Virus record (IMG/VR): IMGVR_UViG_3300046780_000312
Location: 1-45,217 of that record
Source of the DNA: a virus
DNA: 45,217 nt
Strand: one strand, 5' to 3'
The position numbers were made by a program, and so were the translations under genes. The notes beneath the pieces were generated by a model. The model saw nothing but the letters and a program-made list of their open reading frames with translations. It made no database searches and was not told where the DNA came from. Of this stretch, positions 16,072 to 24,994 are shown in pieces. Position 1 is the stretch's first letter. Every line of letters starts with the position of its first letter.

Positions 16072-17468
16072 TGGGTCCGATGGGATCGAGTGGCAGCGGC
16101 GGCGGCTCCACGGCCAATGTGTTCACGCCACCCGGACAATCAGCAGTAGCCGGCCAGCTAGGCGACATCGTTGGGCCGCTAGCCGGCATGTCGATGAACG
16201 GCGGTGCGGGCACCCCGGGCGCGTGGTCCTATCCGCAGGCGCAGAGCCTCTATCCCGGCGGCTACAACGCGGTCAGCCAGTTCCTGACGGGCTCGCTCGG
16301 CGGCGGCCCACCGACAGCTTTCGACAGCCTGTCGGGCAATGCGCTCGGCGCAGCCGGGCGAGCGGGAGATTTCTACAACTCGATGTACCCGCAATTCGCG
16401 GGCGAGATCCCAGGCCTCGCGGCGGGGGCTGGCGGCGGGCTGCAATACCTCGATCCGCTGATGCAGAACGCCTTCAATCCGATGTACGGGCAGATGGTCA
16501 ACCAGACCGCCAGCAACCCGTACTTCAATCAGGCGATGGCGGGGGCGCAGCAGGGCGCGACCTATGGGCAGGGCGGCGCAGGGCAGATGTACAATGCCGG
16601 GACCGGCATTATGCAGTCGGCCTTCGACCCGCAATCGGCATTGCGCACGCAGCAGCAGCAGCGGATCACCGACACCTCGGCGGCGGCCAATGCGATGTCG
16701 GGGCTCGGCGACTCGCCCTACGGCGCATCCACCACGGCCAACGCGCTCGGCAATTTCGGCATCAACTGGGAGAATCAGCAGCTTGGGCGGCAGACCGCTG
16801 GCGCACAGGCGGCAGATCCGCAATTTACCGGCGCCTCGGCCCTGGCGTCAGGCGCGGCCGCTCTGCCGTCGAACACCTTTATGAGCCAGATCGGCAATGT
16901 GCTGAACGCGCTTACTCAGCAGAACAAGGCGGGTGCGCTAGGCGCTTCGGCCTTCCCTTCGCTGCTCAGCGGCGTCGGGTCGGGACTCGGGCAGGCGCAG
17001 GGATTGGCTTCCAACGTCGGGCAGAGCATCGGTCAGTTCGGGGCGCTGCCGTATCAGACCGGGGCGGGGATCGCGGGCAATGCACAGACCGGCCTCAGTA
17101 ATTTGCAAAACCAGCTTACCGGCGCGACGCAGCTCGGCAACAACCAGTTCGTGCTGCCGCAGCAAGTGATGCAGGACATGATGCAGTATATGGGCCTCGG
17201 GCAGACCGCCTCGGGCATCTCGGGCCAGCTTGGACAGTTGGGCTTTGACCAGACCGCGAAGGGCATCGGTGGTGCGCTCTCCGGGGCCAATATGCTGACC
17301 GGCGGTGGCGGAATGGGTGGCCTGTTCGCCCCCGGCATCAGCAGCACCGGAGTAACGGCTGGGACGGGCGCGCTTGAGGGGGCAATGGTTGACGAGGGGG
17401 CGTTGATGGGCCTGCCAACGAGCGGCGGAGGCCTGTTGGGCGGTCTGCCTGCTTTGGCTCTGTCGTGA
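16071..17468 (+). CDS. Putative internal virion (ejection) protein
   Basis: This is a 465-residue protein very rich in Gly, Ala, Gln, Ser and Asn, with long low-complexity amphipathic stretches such as GQMVNQTASNPYFNQAM and helical Gln-rich segments. Podovirus ejection proteins upstream of the large gp16-like gene often look like this. It starts with a TGATG junction. It is assigned by composition and gene order, not by a defined motif. Confidence 0.55.
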   Translation: MGPMGSSGSGGGSTANVFTPPGQSAVAGQLGDIVGPLAGMSMNGGAGTPGAWSYPQAQSLYPGGYNAVSQFLTGSLGGGPPTAFDSLSGNALGAAGRAGDFYNSMYPQFAGEIPGLAAGAGGGLQYLDPLMQNAFNPMYGQMVNQTASNPYFNQAMAGAQQGATYGQGGAGQMYNAGTGIMQSAFDPQSALRTQQQQRITDTSAAANAMSGLGDSPYGASTTANALGNFGINWENQQLGRQTAGAQAADPQFTGASALASGAAALPSNTFMSQIGNVLNALTQQNKAGALGASAFPSLLSGVGSGLGQAQGLASNVGQSIGQFGALPYQTGAGIAGNAQTGLSNLQNQLTGATQLGNNQFVLPQQVMQDMMQYMGLGQTASGISGQLGQLGFDQTAKGIGGALSGANMLTGGGGMGGLFAPGISSTGVTAGTGALEGAMVDEGALMGLPTSGGGLLGGLPALALS

Positions 17469-17476
17469 GGTAGGCA

Positions 17477-17689
17477 ATGTCACCGGTTCGATTGCGCTAT
17501 CTATTAGATAACCTTGAGGACGGCGAGTGGCATCGCTCGGGCTACAACGTGGGCAACAAGACCCTGCGGTATGCGCTTGAGGCTGGGATGATCGAGCAAT
17601 TCGGCAATCGCCGAGGACAGGGGCTTTGCCGGGATAGCTATCGCCTGATCGACCGGAATCCCGATCTCGGCGATCTCTGGGTGGAGTAG
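17477..17689 (+). CDS. Small winged-helix-like protein
   Basis: This is a 70-residue protein. RLRYLLDNLEDGEWHRSGYNVGNKTLRYALEAGMIEQF reads like a short helix-turn-helix or winged-helix core that binds DNA. The ribosome-binding context GAGGTAGGCAATG is nearly repeated before the gene at 17864. A regulatory role is possible but not shown. Confidence 0.55.
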   Translation: MSPVRLRYLLDNLEDGEWHRSGYNVGNKTLRYALEAGMIEQFGNRRGQGLCRDSYRLIDRNPDLGDLWVE

Positions 17690-17695
17690 TAGGCG

Positions 17696-17860
17696 ATGAC
17701 CCTCGGGACATGGTGTCAATCCACCCCGCCTTGCGGCTTCACCCGCCCATCTCTCAAAGGGACTATCGGCCCCTTCAGTCTTAGCGAGGCCCCCGATAGA
17801 GGCCCTGGACGGTCGTATCCCCGAGGGTGCCGCAAACGTTACACGAATACGTCGAGGTAG
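17696..17860 (+). other. Structured intergenic element with a possible 54-residue ORF
   Basis: In a region otherwise without gaps, this stretch has a perfect 9-bp long-range pairing: ACCCTCGGG (17699-17707) with CCCGAGGGT (17820-17828). It encloses a 7-bp hairpin CTATCGG/CCGATAG (17763-17769/17793-17799) and shorter stems near 17712-17736, so it could form a multi-branch RNA. An ATG at 17696 after TAGTAGG opens a 54-codon frame encoding a Cys/Pro/Arg-rich peptide (MTLGTWCQSTPPCGF...). Either a cis-acting RNA or a small gene is possible. Confidence 0.4.
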
Positions 17861-17863
17861 GCG

Positions 17864-19126
17864 ATGGCATTCAGTCTCGGGGCGCTCGGTGCCGGCCTCG
17901 GCAAGTTCGCCGAGGATTACCGGCAGCAGCAGGAATCGGCCCTGCGCCAGCAGCAGATGAAGATCCTGCTGCAAAACCAGCAGCGCGACCAGCAGGCCCG
18001 CGCGTTGATGGGGCAGGTTCTGGCGGCGGGCGGCATCCCCGGATTTGGCGGCGGCGGGATTGGCGGCGTGATACAGCAGACGCAGGCCCAGCCGATGGGC
18101 GGCCTGCAACCCCCGTCTGGGATGCCGATGCCCCCGGCGCCGTCCGGCCCGTCTGCGATGGTTCCTGGCGGTGAGACATGGGGGCGGGGACCGTCACCGG
18201 GCGGGACACCCGCCGCCCCACCAGCATCCGGGCCTCGCGTGCTGACCGAGGAGCAGCAGGACCAAATGGAGGTCACTGGCGGCGGCGAGATGACCCCAGA
18301 GCAAACCGACCAGATGTATCGAGCGGCGGGCGCGGGGGAGAGCCGCGTCGGCGTGCCGATGGGGCAGCCCCCGCAAAGCGAACAACCGCGCCCTACCTCG
18401 GTTTTGCCCGGGGACGACAAGGCCACGGTTGAGCGGAAGCTGGCGATGACGCCAGATGAGCCCGCCCAACCATCGGGGGACGTTATATCTTCCGGGGCCG
18501 CCCCAGCGGAATCGGCCCCCTCCGTATTCCAGCCGGTGCAGACGCAGGGGGAGATGTCGCAGGCACTCTCCCTGTTCCAGCACGTCGATCCCTCGGCAAT
18601 CGCCAAGCGCATCAAGGAGATCCGGCCCGACGCTTCCGACGAGGCTATAGGGACCGCGACGCAGGAACTCTACAAGATGGCGAGCGGCAATATCCGTGAG
18701 CAGCTTGCCGCCGCCTCGATGGCAAAATTCCTGTGGGGCGAGCAGGGGAAGAACCAGCGCTTCGCGCAGTCGCTGCCGCTCCGGCAGGGTCATCTCGACG
18801 TGGCCCAGGCCAACGTGGCCGAGCGCCAGAAGACCGGACAGCGCCTGACTGCGCAGTTTCAGGAGCGCGTCAGGCAGTTCAACTCCCGCCTGACCGAGTT
18901 GAGGAACAACCGCAGCGCGACCGATCGCAGGACCGGGCTCTCGGCCCTGCTGCGCGACGTGGAGAAGTCGCTGTACCCCGGCTTCGGCGTGCCGCAGCCC
19001 TCCGACGAGGAGAAGGCGGCGCTGGGACAGCAGCGGGTCGAGATCCAGAACGAGCTTCGCAAGAACGCCGGGATGAAGCCGCTGGAGGCCCCGGCAGCAG
19101 CCCCGATACCGGGGCCGACCGAGTGA
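17864..19126 (+). CDS. Putative internal virion protein, Gln/Pro-rich
   Basis: This is a 420-residue protein. Residues 15-45 are a Gln-rich helix (EDYRQQQESALRQQQ). The middle is Pro/Gly-rich and disordered, and residues 215-400 are long charged helices. It lies immediately upstream of the gp16-like gene, as gp15-like or accessory ejection proteins do in T7-type viruses. Its function is inferred from order and composition. Confidence 0.5.
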   Translation: MAFSLGALGAGLGKFAEDYRQQQESALRQQQMKILLQNQQRDQQARALMGQVLAAGGIPGFGGGGIGGVIQQTQAQPMGGLQPPSGMPMPPAPSGPSAMVPGGETWGRGPSPGGTPAAPPASGPRVLTEEQQDQMEVTGGGEMTPEQTDQMYRAAGAGESRVGVPMGQPPQSEQPRPTSVLPGDDKATVERKLAMTPDEPAQPSGDVISSGAAPAESAPSVFQPVQTQGEMSQALSLFQHVDPSAIAKRIKEIRPDASDEAIGTATQELYKMASGNIREQLAAASMAKFLWGEQGKNQRFAQSLPLRQGHLDVAQANVAERQKTGQRLTAQFQERVRQFNSRLTELRNNRSATDRRTGLSALLRDVEKSLYPGFGVPQPSDEEKAALGQQRVEIQNELRKNAGMKPLEAPAAAPIPGPTE

Positions 19127-19127
19127 C

Positions 19128-22100
19128 ATGGCCGACCCATTCGATTATGGGGTTAACTACTTTCAGTCCCGGCTCGGACTAACCCCGGAGCAGGCGCGCG
19201 GCGCCGTCCGGTGGATGCAGAACGTCGAGAGCGGGCTTAACCCGACCATAACCAATCCGACCAGCGGGGCCTATGGCATCGGTCAATGGCTCGGTTCGCG
19301 CAAGGCTAACCTGTTTCGGAATTACGGCGCCTCGCCGACCATCCCCCAGCAGTTCTCTTTTGCTGCCGATGAGATGCTCGGGCCGGAAGCGGCGGCGCTG
19401 CGGGCCTTGCGTAGCACGGGCACCGAGGGTGACGCCTTCCGGTCCTTCGGCAAGAATTTCGAGCGGCCGAGCCCGGCAGAGTACGCCAAGGCGACGGGCG
19501 GATATTCCAGCGGAATGCGCTTGCCGTCAGGCAGCAGGCCCGAGGGCTACTACGACAGCGCGATGAACGTCACGCTGCGTCCCGAGCAGCAAGAGTTCCC
19601 GATGGCGGCCGCGCTCGATGCGCTGCTCGGCGGCAAGCCCTACGGCGATGCGCAGGCAGGCGAGGATCACCCGCTCCTGATGCTCGACTCCCTGCTCGGG
19701 CCGGGGCCGAGGGAGGGGAAGCCCGGCGAGCAGCGGGCGGCCGACGATCAGTTCATCGAACCGCCGCCCCAGCCATTGCCGGCACAGAACCTGTTTGAGC
19801 AGGAGCCGCTGCGGCAGACCGAAGTGAAGCCGATTGCGGGCGTTCCGCAGCGGGAGCCGCAGGCCATGCCGGCGGTTGAGACAGGCCCCTCGCCGCTGCT
19901 ACGGAGCCTCTTGGACGAGACGCAACCCATCGAGCCATTGGGCAAGGGCGCGGCGCCTTTGCCGACGCTACCGCTGGCGCAGGCCCCGACGAATCCCGCC
20001 TCGATGCTGGATCATCTTCTGGGCGGCCTCACCTCCTCGATGAGGGCCGGGACCAATGTCCTGCCGGAGGTGGGGCGCGGCGTCAGGCGCGGAGCCGAGG
20101 CCGGCTTTACCGGACAGCCGATAGAACGCGAGGGCGAGCCGCAGATCACCAGCCCGGCCGAGATGGCGGGGGCGGTGCCGGGAGCCATTGCCGGCGGCCT
20201 GCTCTCGCCGGCCCATGCCGGCGCCGAGGTGCTGCGGGCAACTATGTCGGGCGAGCCGGTGGCGGCGGGGGAGATGCTGACGGCAGGCATGGCCGGGATG
20301 CGCCCGCCGGTGTCGCGTCTGCCGGGCGGCGTTCCGGGCCAAATGCCGGCAATCCACGGTGCCGTGCGGGACGTGCTTGCGGATCGGGCAGGGGGGCGTG
20401 TTGTTTCTTTTGGCCGCTCGCCGCCAACCGCCGAGGAATTGGCGTCCAACCCAATGGCGGGGGTGCCCGGCCGCGAGCAACTAGGCAGACGGGGCGTAAC
20501 GCCTGGGGGGTTTGGCGACCAAGAGATCGTTGATATGGGGATGAACCCCGATCCGCGACTGATGCCAGACGCCATCCGTCCCGGAACAGTTGGCCGCCGC
20601 CGTCCCATCCGGGATATAGGTTCCGCGAACGAAGGGGCGCTCAACCTCAAGAAGATCGCCGATGATGTTAAACTCGCGGCCAAGGGCGTCGAGAAGCTGT
20701 TTTCGCCCTCCTCGGTGGATGCCTACTCGAAGGCCGGTGAAGCGCTGATCCGGCAATCTGTCGGGCGGGCGCGGCGGGCAAGCGAGCAGGCCGAGGCGCA
20801 GGTCGGGACGCGCGGGCCACTGACCAATCCGCCTGCCGCCGATATGGTCGAGGCGGCGCGGGAGCCGTGGCGGCCTCTGGTGCAGCGCTACGTGCCCGAG
20901 TTCGAGGCTTACATCCGCAGCAAGCAGCCGGGCTATGCCGGTCCTCCGGTAGCCGATCCCGCGCTGCTGCGGTTTCTCGATTTCGTCGAGACGCGCGGTA
21001 GCGGTGCCGCCTATACCGGGCCGCCCGAGTTGCGCCCCCTCGCCGACGTCCTGCGCAAGATCTACAAGGAGCGCGAACTCGCCATCGCGGCAGAGCCCTC
21101 GACCTCCGGCACGCACTTCGTCGATGACTACTACGCTCACCAGTACACCGACCCGGCTGGCGTTGCGCGCAGCATGGGCAGCGGGGCGAGGGGGCAAGGA
21201 TCGGGCCGCTCTCTGCGCCAGCGCACGATCCCGACGCTGCGCGAGGCCATCGACCTCGGCCACAAGCCGGTGACGGCCGATCCCATCGACATGACGATGC
21301 GCTACGTCACCAACATGGACCGCTACATCGCGCACAACCGCATCTTCCGCGTCGGGCAGGACAGCGGCATGATCCGCTTCTATGCCGGCGGCAAGGCGCC
21401 GGATGGCTGGAAGCCGCTGACGGGGCGGCTCGCCGAGCGAGCGGTGGCAACCGGCGGCATCCCCGGGGCGCTGGGCCTGACCGCGTATGCCCCCGATGGG
21501 TTTGCCCGCATCTACAACAATTCCGTCGCCCTCGGCTTCCTGGAGGGCGAGATGGGCGGCAGGGGATATCAGGCGGTCCTGCACGCGAAGAACGCAATGA
21601 CCCAATCCGTCCTATCCTTGTCCGGCTTCCACGCCCTGGCGATGGCACAGGAGGCATCGGCCTCGGCGTTGGCGTCCGGCATCGAGGGGCTGAAGACCGG
21701 CGACATCGCCTGGGGGCTGAAGCAACTCGGCCTCGGCGCAATTCCCGGGCTCAAAGCTGGCAAGGATGTGATCGGCACCGGGCGCAAGTTTGAGCGTCAG
21801 TACCGCGGGATTCAGGACTACGGCCCCGAGTTTGAGGAAGCGGCGAAGCTCTACGCCGAGGCCGGCGGGCGGGCTGTCGGGCGCGGGGCCGAGTATCAGG
21901 GCACGGCAGCCGACAACTACTTCAAGTCGTTCCGCCGCGGGCATCTGGCGCTGGATTTTAAGGCGGGGTTGAGCAAGGTCGGCGAGGGCAATCCGCTTTA
22001 CGCCCCAGGCCGCGCTATCGGCATGATCGGACGCGAGTTGGCCCGGATCAACGAGACGGTCACGGCGCCGCTGTTCGGCGTGCTGGTGCCGCGCCTCAAG

Positions 22101-23147
22101 GGGGCGGCATTCTACGAAGAGATAAGCCAGTGGCTCCGGCAGAACCCGAATGCCACGTACCCGGAGAGGCTGGCGCGCGCCCGGCAGTTGCAGGAGACGA
22201 TGGACGACCGCTTCGGCGAACTCGTCATGGACAACCTGTTCTGGGCCAAGCGTGCCAAGCAGGCGTTGCAGATCGCCGCCACCTCGCTCGGATGGGAACA
22301 CGGCTCGATCCGCTCTCTCGGCGGCGCGCCGGTTGATCTGGCGACGGGCGCCGCCGGCAAGGCCACAGGCAAGGCGGGTGCGGAAATCCTCTCGCCGCGG
22401 GTGCGCTATGCGATGGGCCTTACAATGGCAATCGCCCTGACCAACGCGACCTACCAGTATTTTATGACGGGCAAGACGCCGGGCGAGGGGAAGGGCGGCC
22501 TGCTGTCGCAAGGGGGTGGCCTCGATCTCATCGTGCCGCGCACTGGAGGCAAGACCCCGGAGGGGGCCGACGAGCGCTCCCTGCTGCCGGGGTTTGAGAA
22601 AGACATTCTCGGCTACATGCACAACCCGATCAACGAACTGGCCGGCAAGCTGACGCCGCTTGGCCGCCTCTCTGTCGAGGCGTTTACCGGACGGGACTAT
22701 TTCGGGCACGAGATCGCGCCGTTCCCGGCCTTCACCCCGGAGTGGTTCAAGGCGTATGGCAATCATGTCCTGAAGTCGGTAACACCGATCCCGATGAAGC
22801 AGGAGCAGCTAAAGGGGACGGCCATGGGGACCGCCCAACGCTACCTGGGCAACCGGCCCGCGCCCGAGCGCTGGCAGAACCCGATGCGCCAGGAGAAGAT
22901 GGAGACGGACTCTCACATCCGAGCGCTGAAGGGGCAACTGGCGGGGCTATACGCGCACGGCAACCGGGTGAAGCAAGATCCGAAGGAGGTCGCTCAGCAG
23001 GCCAAGGAGATCATGGCCCAGATCCAGAAATTGCAGGGCGACTACGCCCGCCATCTGCGCGAGAGCAAGAAGGACGAGTACCTCTACAAGCCGCTGAATG
23101 TCACGATCACCCCGAAGGATCTGCGGCACAGCATAGGCGGGCCTTAG
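19128..23147 (+). CDS. Large internal virion protein with N-terminal lysozyme domain (gp16-like)
   Basis: This is a 1339-residue protein, close to the size of T7 gp16. Residues about 9-125 form a phage tail-lysozyme domain: YFQSRLGLTPEQARGAVRWM, NVESGLNPT with Glu34 as the likely catalytic acid, and AYGIGQWLGSRKANL. The middle is Pro-rich and low-complexity. From about residue 500 it is long helical, with amphipathic segments able to line a channel. It probably enters the cell envelope during infection, opens the peptidoglycan and helps DNA transfer. It is the last gene of the internal-virion block. Confidence 0.7.
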   Translation: MADPFDYGVNYFQSRLGLTPEQARGAVRWMQNVESGLNPTITNPTSGAYGIGQWLGSRKANLFRNYGASPTIPQQFSFAADEMLGPEAAALRALRSTGTEGDAFRSFGKNFERPSPAEYAKATGGYSSGMRLPSGSRPEGYYDSAMNVTLRPEQQEFPMAAALDALLGGKPYGDAQAGEDHPLLMLDSLLGPGPREGKPGEQRAADDQFIEPPPQPLPAQNLFEQEPLRQTEVKPIAGVPQREPQAMPAVETGPSPLLRSLLDETQPIEPLGKGAAPLPTLPLAQAPTNPASMLDHLLGGLTSSMRAGTNVLPEVGRGVRRGAEAGFTGQPIEREGEPQITSPAEMAGAVPGAIAGGLLSPAHAGAEVLRATMSGEPVAAGEMLTAGMAGMRPPVSRLPGGVPGQMPAIHGAVRDVLADRAGGRVVSFGRSPPTAEELASNPMAGVPGREQLGRRGVTPGGFGDQEIVDMGMNPDPRLMPDAIRPGTVGRRRPIRDIGSANEGALNLKKIADDVKLAAKGVEKLFSPSSVDAYSKAGEALIRQSVGRARRASEQAEAQVGTRGPLTNPPAADMVEAAREPWRPLVQRYVPEFEAYIRSKQPGYAGPPVADPALLRFLDFVETRGSGAAYTGPPELRPLADVLRKIYKERELAIAAEPSTSGTHFVDDYYAHQYTDPAGVARSMGSGARGQGSGRSLRQRTIPTLREAIDLGHKPVTADPIDMTMRYVTNMDRYIAHNRIFRVGQDSGMIRFYAGGKAPDGWKPLTGRLAERAVATGGIPGALGLTAYAPDGFARIYNNSVALGFLEGEMGGRGYQAVLHAKNAMTQSVLSLSGFHALAMAQEASASALASGIEGLKTGDIAWGLKQLGLGAIPGLKAGKDVIGTGRKFERQYRGIQDYGPEFEEAAKLYAEAGGRAVGRGAEYQGTAADNYFKSFRRGHLALDFKAGLSKVGEGNPLYAPGRAIGMIGRELARINETVTAPLFGVLVPRLKGAAFYEEISQWLRQNPNATYPERLARARQLQETMDDRFGELVMDNLFWAKRAKQALQIAATSLGWEHGSIRSLGGAPVDLATGAAGKATGKAGAEILSPRVRYAMGLTMAIALTNATYQYFMTGKTPGEGKGGLLSQGGGLDLIVPRTGGKTPEGADERSLLPGFEKDILGYMHNPINELAGKLTPLGRLSVEAFTGRDYFGHEIAPFPAFTPEWFKAYGNHVLKSVTPIPMKQEQLKGTAMGTAQRYLGNRPAPERWQNPMRQEKMETDSHIRALKGQLAGLYAHGNRVKQDPKEVAQQAKEIMAQIQKLQGDYARHLRESKKDEYLYKPLNVTITPKDLRHSIGGP

Positions 23148-23248
23148 CGCTTGCCAATGGCATCGAGGACCACGACGAGGCCGAGCGACGAGCAGACGCA
23201 GGCGGATAAAAAGATCAGTGACTCTACCTGGGATAGCGCCCAATCCAT
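23144..23248 (-). CDS. Small antisense membrane peptide (34 aa)
   Basis: This short frame on the minus strand has an excellent ribosome-binding site (AAGGAGAAGCAATC before the ATG at 23248). It encodes MDWALSQVESLIFLSACVCS followed by more hydrophobic residues and a basic end, a single membrane helix. It converges on the gp16-like gene and overlaps its last 4 bases. The strong SD and hydrophobic character support it, but no family is recognised. Confidence 0.45.
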   Translation of the reverse strand: MDWALSQVESLIFLSACVCSSLGLVVVLDAIGKR

Positions 23249-23266
23249 GATTGCTTCTCCTTGGCT

Positions 23267-23319
23267 GAAGCTAAAGCTAGCTTCCCGGCAGGGCCGGGTC
23301 CACCTCGGACCGACCGAGG
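23267..23319. other. Three tandem perfect hairpins
   Basis: Three perfect inverted repeats lie side by side: GAAGCTA/TAGCTTC with a 4-base loop (23267-23284), CCCGGC/GCCGGG with a 3-base loop (23284-23298) and CCTCGG/CCGAGG with a 5-base loop (23303-23319). They sit between the late operon end and the PurD-like gene, upstream of the minus-strand peptide. They could be a transcription boundary or a protein-binding site. No T-tract follows. Confidence 0.45.
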
Positions 23320-23356
23320 CAATGTCGCAGGGTCAAGCTGCGCCGGGGTTTTCGGC

Positions 23357-23362
23357 TATATT
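23357..23362 (+). promoter_or_regulatory. Possible -10 box for the ATP-grasp gene
   Basis: TATATT is a strong -10 sequence in this GC-rich context, 18 bases before the GTG at 23381. No good -35 box is visible (CAAGCT at 17-bp spacing), and there is no clear SD, so the transcript would have a very short leader. Confidence 0.3.
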
Positions 23363-23380
23363 GCCAGGGTCCGGTGCCCT

Positions 23381-24709
23381 GTGAAGGTATTAATTTGCGA
23401 GCCCCACGCAGACGGCCTGCTCGATCTCGCGATCCGGGGCCATAACCTAGGGCACGATGTTTCCTACTGGTGCCGTGATTACGACCAATACCGTTGTCCC
23501 GTTGGGCGGGGACTCGTCAACCGCGTGCCGGATTGGCGGCCCCATGCCCGGCGTTCCGATCTCGTCATCCTCGGCAGTTTAGGCTATGCGCAGGCCGAGT
23601 TTGACCGCTTGAAGGCGGAAGGCGTCCCAGTTATCGGCGCTCCAGGGGTCGCGGGCGAGTGGGAGTTGAACCGGCTCGTCGGGATGCAGCAGTTCAAACG
23701 CGCCGGTATCCCGGTGCCAGCGTACCAGCAGTGCGCCGGTTACGACGAGGCTATCGCCATCGTCGCGCGTACAGACGAGGGGGTGGCTATCAAGCCATGC
23801 GGGGATGTCACCGACAAATCGCTGAGCTTCGTAGCAAAAACGGGTCGCGAGGCGGTGTGGCGTCTCCAGCGATGGAAGCGCGAGGGGAAGAAGTTTCCGC
23901 AAGGGTTTATCCTCCAAGAGCTAGTCAAGGGCGTCGAGTTCGCGGTCGGTGCGTGGTGCGGCCCCGGCGGCTTCGCCGATGGTTTTGAGGAGAACTTCGA
24001 GGAAAAGCGTCTTTTCGCTGGGGGTGTCGGGCCAAATTGCGGGGAGGCCGGGACCGTTATGCGCCTCGTCAAATCCAGCAAGCTCGCGAACAAGGTTTTG
24101 CAGCCCCTTGAGGATCGCCTCGTAAGCCTCGGCTATGTTGGCAACGTCGATGTGAATTGTATTGTCGATGACGAAGGGCAACCCTGGCCGCTTGAATTCA
24201 CGATGCGTTTCGGTTATCCAGCCGTGAATATTGAGCTTGCACTTCATTCTGAGCCCATAGAGTTTCTGGCCGGGCTGGCCGCCGGCAAGCCGCCGAAGTC
24301 ACGGCGATTGAACACCGTAGCGGTTGGCGTCGTCCTCGCCCTTCCGCCTTATCCGTTCGGCCATGAACGTCCGGATGAGGTGGTAAACGTCCCCATCTGG
24401 GGGGTAACCCCAGGCATCGAGGATAGCCTTCACTTCTGCAATGTCGCGGTAGGAAGTGCGCCGAAAGTCATGGGCGGTGGCGAGGGCGGAATTCAAGCTG
24501 AGAATCATCTTGTTACCTCCGGTTCCTACACGCTGGTGGCGACCGGAACCGGCTCTACGGTGGTCGAGGCCCGCCGCGGCGCGTACCGCACGCTGGACCG
24601 CCTGACGATCCCGGCATCGCCGTTCTGGCGCATAGATATCGGCAGCAGGCTCCGCGGCGATTTGGACAAGCTACAGACCCACGGTTTTGCGAAGGGTATG
24701 GAGTACTAG
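23381..24709 (+). CDS. PurD-like ATP-grasp ligase
   Basis: This is a 442-residue protein resembling phosphoribosylamine-glycine ligase (GARS). ATP-grasp features are GVAIKPCGDVTDKS with Lys138, FILQELVKGVEFAVGAW with Glu180, and WPLEFTMRFGYP with Glu272 and Arg276, the PurD-type metal/phosphate signature. The C-terminal VATGTGSTVVEARRGAYRTL and FWRIDIGSR match the PurD C-domain. The N-terminus lacks the usual G-S-G-G-R-E-H motif, so the substrate may differ from phosphoribosylamine. Such ATP-grasp genes occur in phages with unknown roles. It sits alone, after the virion genes. Confidence 0.7.
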   Translation: MKVLICEPHADGLLDLAIRGHNLGHDVSYWCRDYDQYRCPVGRGLVNRVPDWRPHARRSDLVILGSLGYAQAEFDRLKAEGVPVIGAPGVAGEWELNRLVGMQQFKRAGIPVPAYQQCAGYDEAIAIVARTDEGVAIKPCGDVTDKSLSFVAKTGREAVWRLQRWKREGKKFPQGFILQELVKGVEFAVGAWCGPGGFADGFEENFEEKRLFAGGVGPNCGEAGTVMRLVKSSKLANKVLQPLEDRLVSLGYVGNVDVNCIVDDEGQPWPLEFTMRFGYPAVNIELALHSEPIEFLAGLAAGKPPKSRRLNTVAVGVVLALPPYPFGHERPDEVVNVPIWGVTPGIEDSLHFCNVAVGSAPKVMGGGEGGIQAENHLVTSGSYTLVATGTGSTVVEARRGAYRTLDRLTIPASPFWRIDIGSRLRGDLDKLQTHGFAKGMEY

Positions 24710-24712
24710 CAT

Positions 24713-24937
24713 TCATCGGATCTTCGGTACGCTATCGTACCACTTTGATATCAAAACAATGGAAATTGCTATCGCTACTCCAGCCCCGCCGAGCAGCCAC
24801 ATGTTCCCTTCGGGACGAAGATAATCAATACCGATTAAGATCGCGCAGGCCACAAAGACGCTACTTGCTATCAACAAAATCCACCTCCACAAGCCATTGG
24901 CTTGAAGCCCATTAGGCTTAGTCGCTGGTTCATGCAT
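24713..24937 (-). CDS. Small two-helix membrane protein
   Basis: This is a 74-residue protein with ATG at 24937 preceded by GAGGAAA. It has two hydrophobic helices (about residues 18-36 and 43-63). It is the last gene of the leftward early operon and converges on the ATP-grasp gene, 3 bases away. A hairpin GGTACG/CGTACC at 24726-24741 lies in its 3' end and may help terminate the opposing transcript. The function is unknown; superinfection exclusion or membrane modification is possible. Confidence 0.6.
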   Translation of the reverse strand: MHEPATKPNGLQANGLWRWILLIASSVFVACAILIGIDYLRPEGNMWLLGGAGVAIAISIVLISKWYDSVPKIR

Positions 24938-24994
24938 CGCGTTTCCTCGAATATGATACGACGCTGAACCGCCCATAGGTCGGGCGGAAATCGC

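Noticed and set aside
23267-23319. Possible tRNA in the three-hairpin block
   Set aside because: There is no T-loop (GTTCGA) sequence, anticodon loop or acceptor stem; the hairpins do not fit a cloverleaf.
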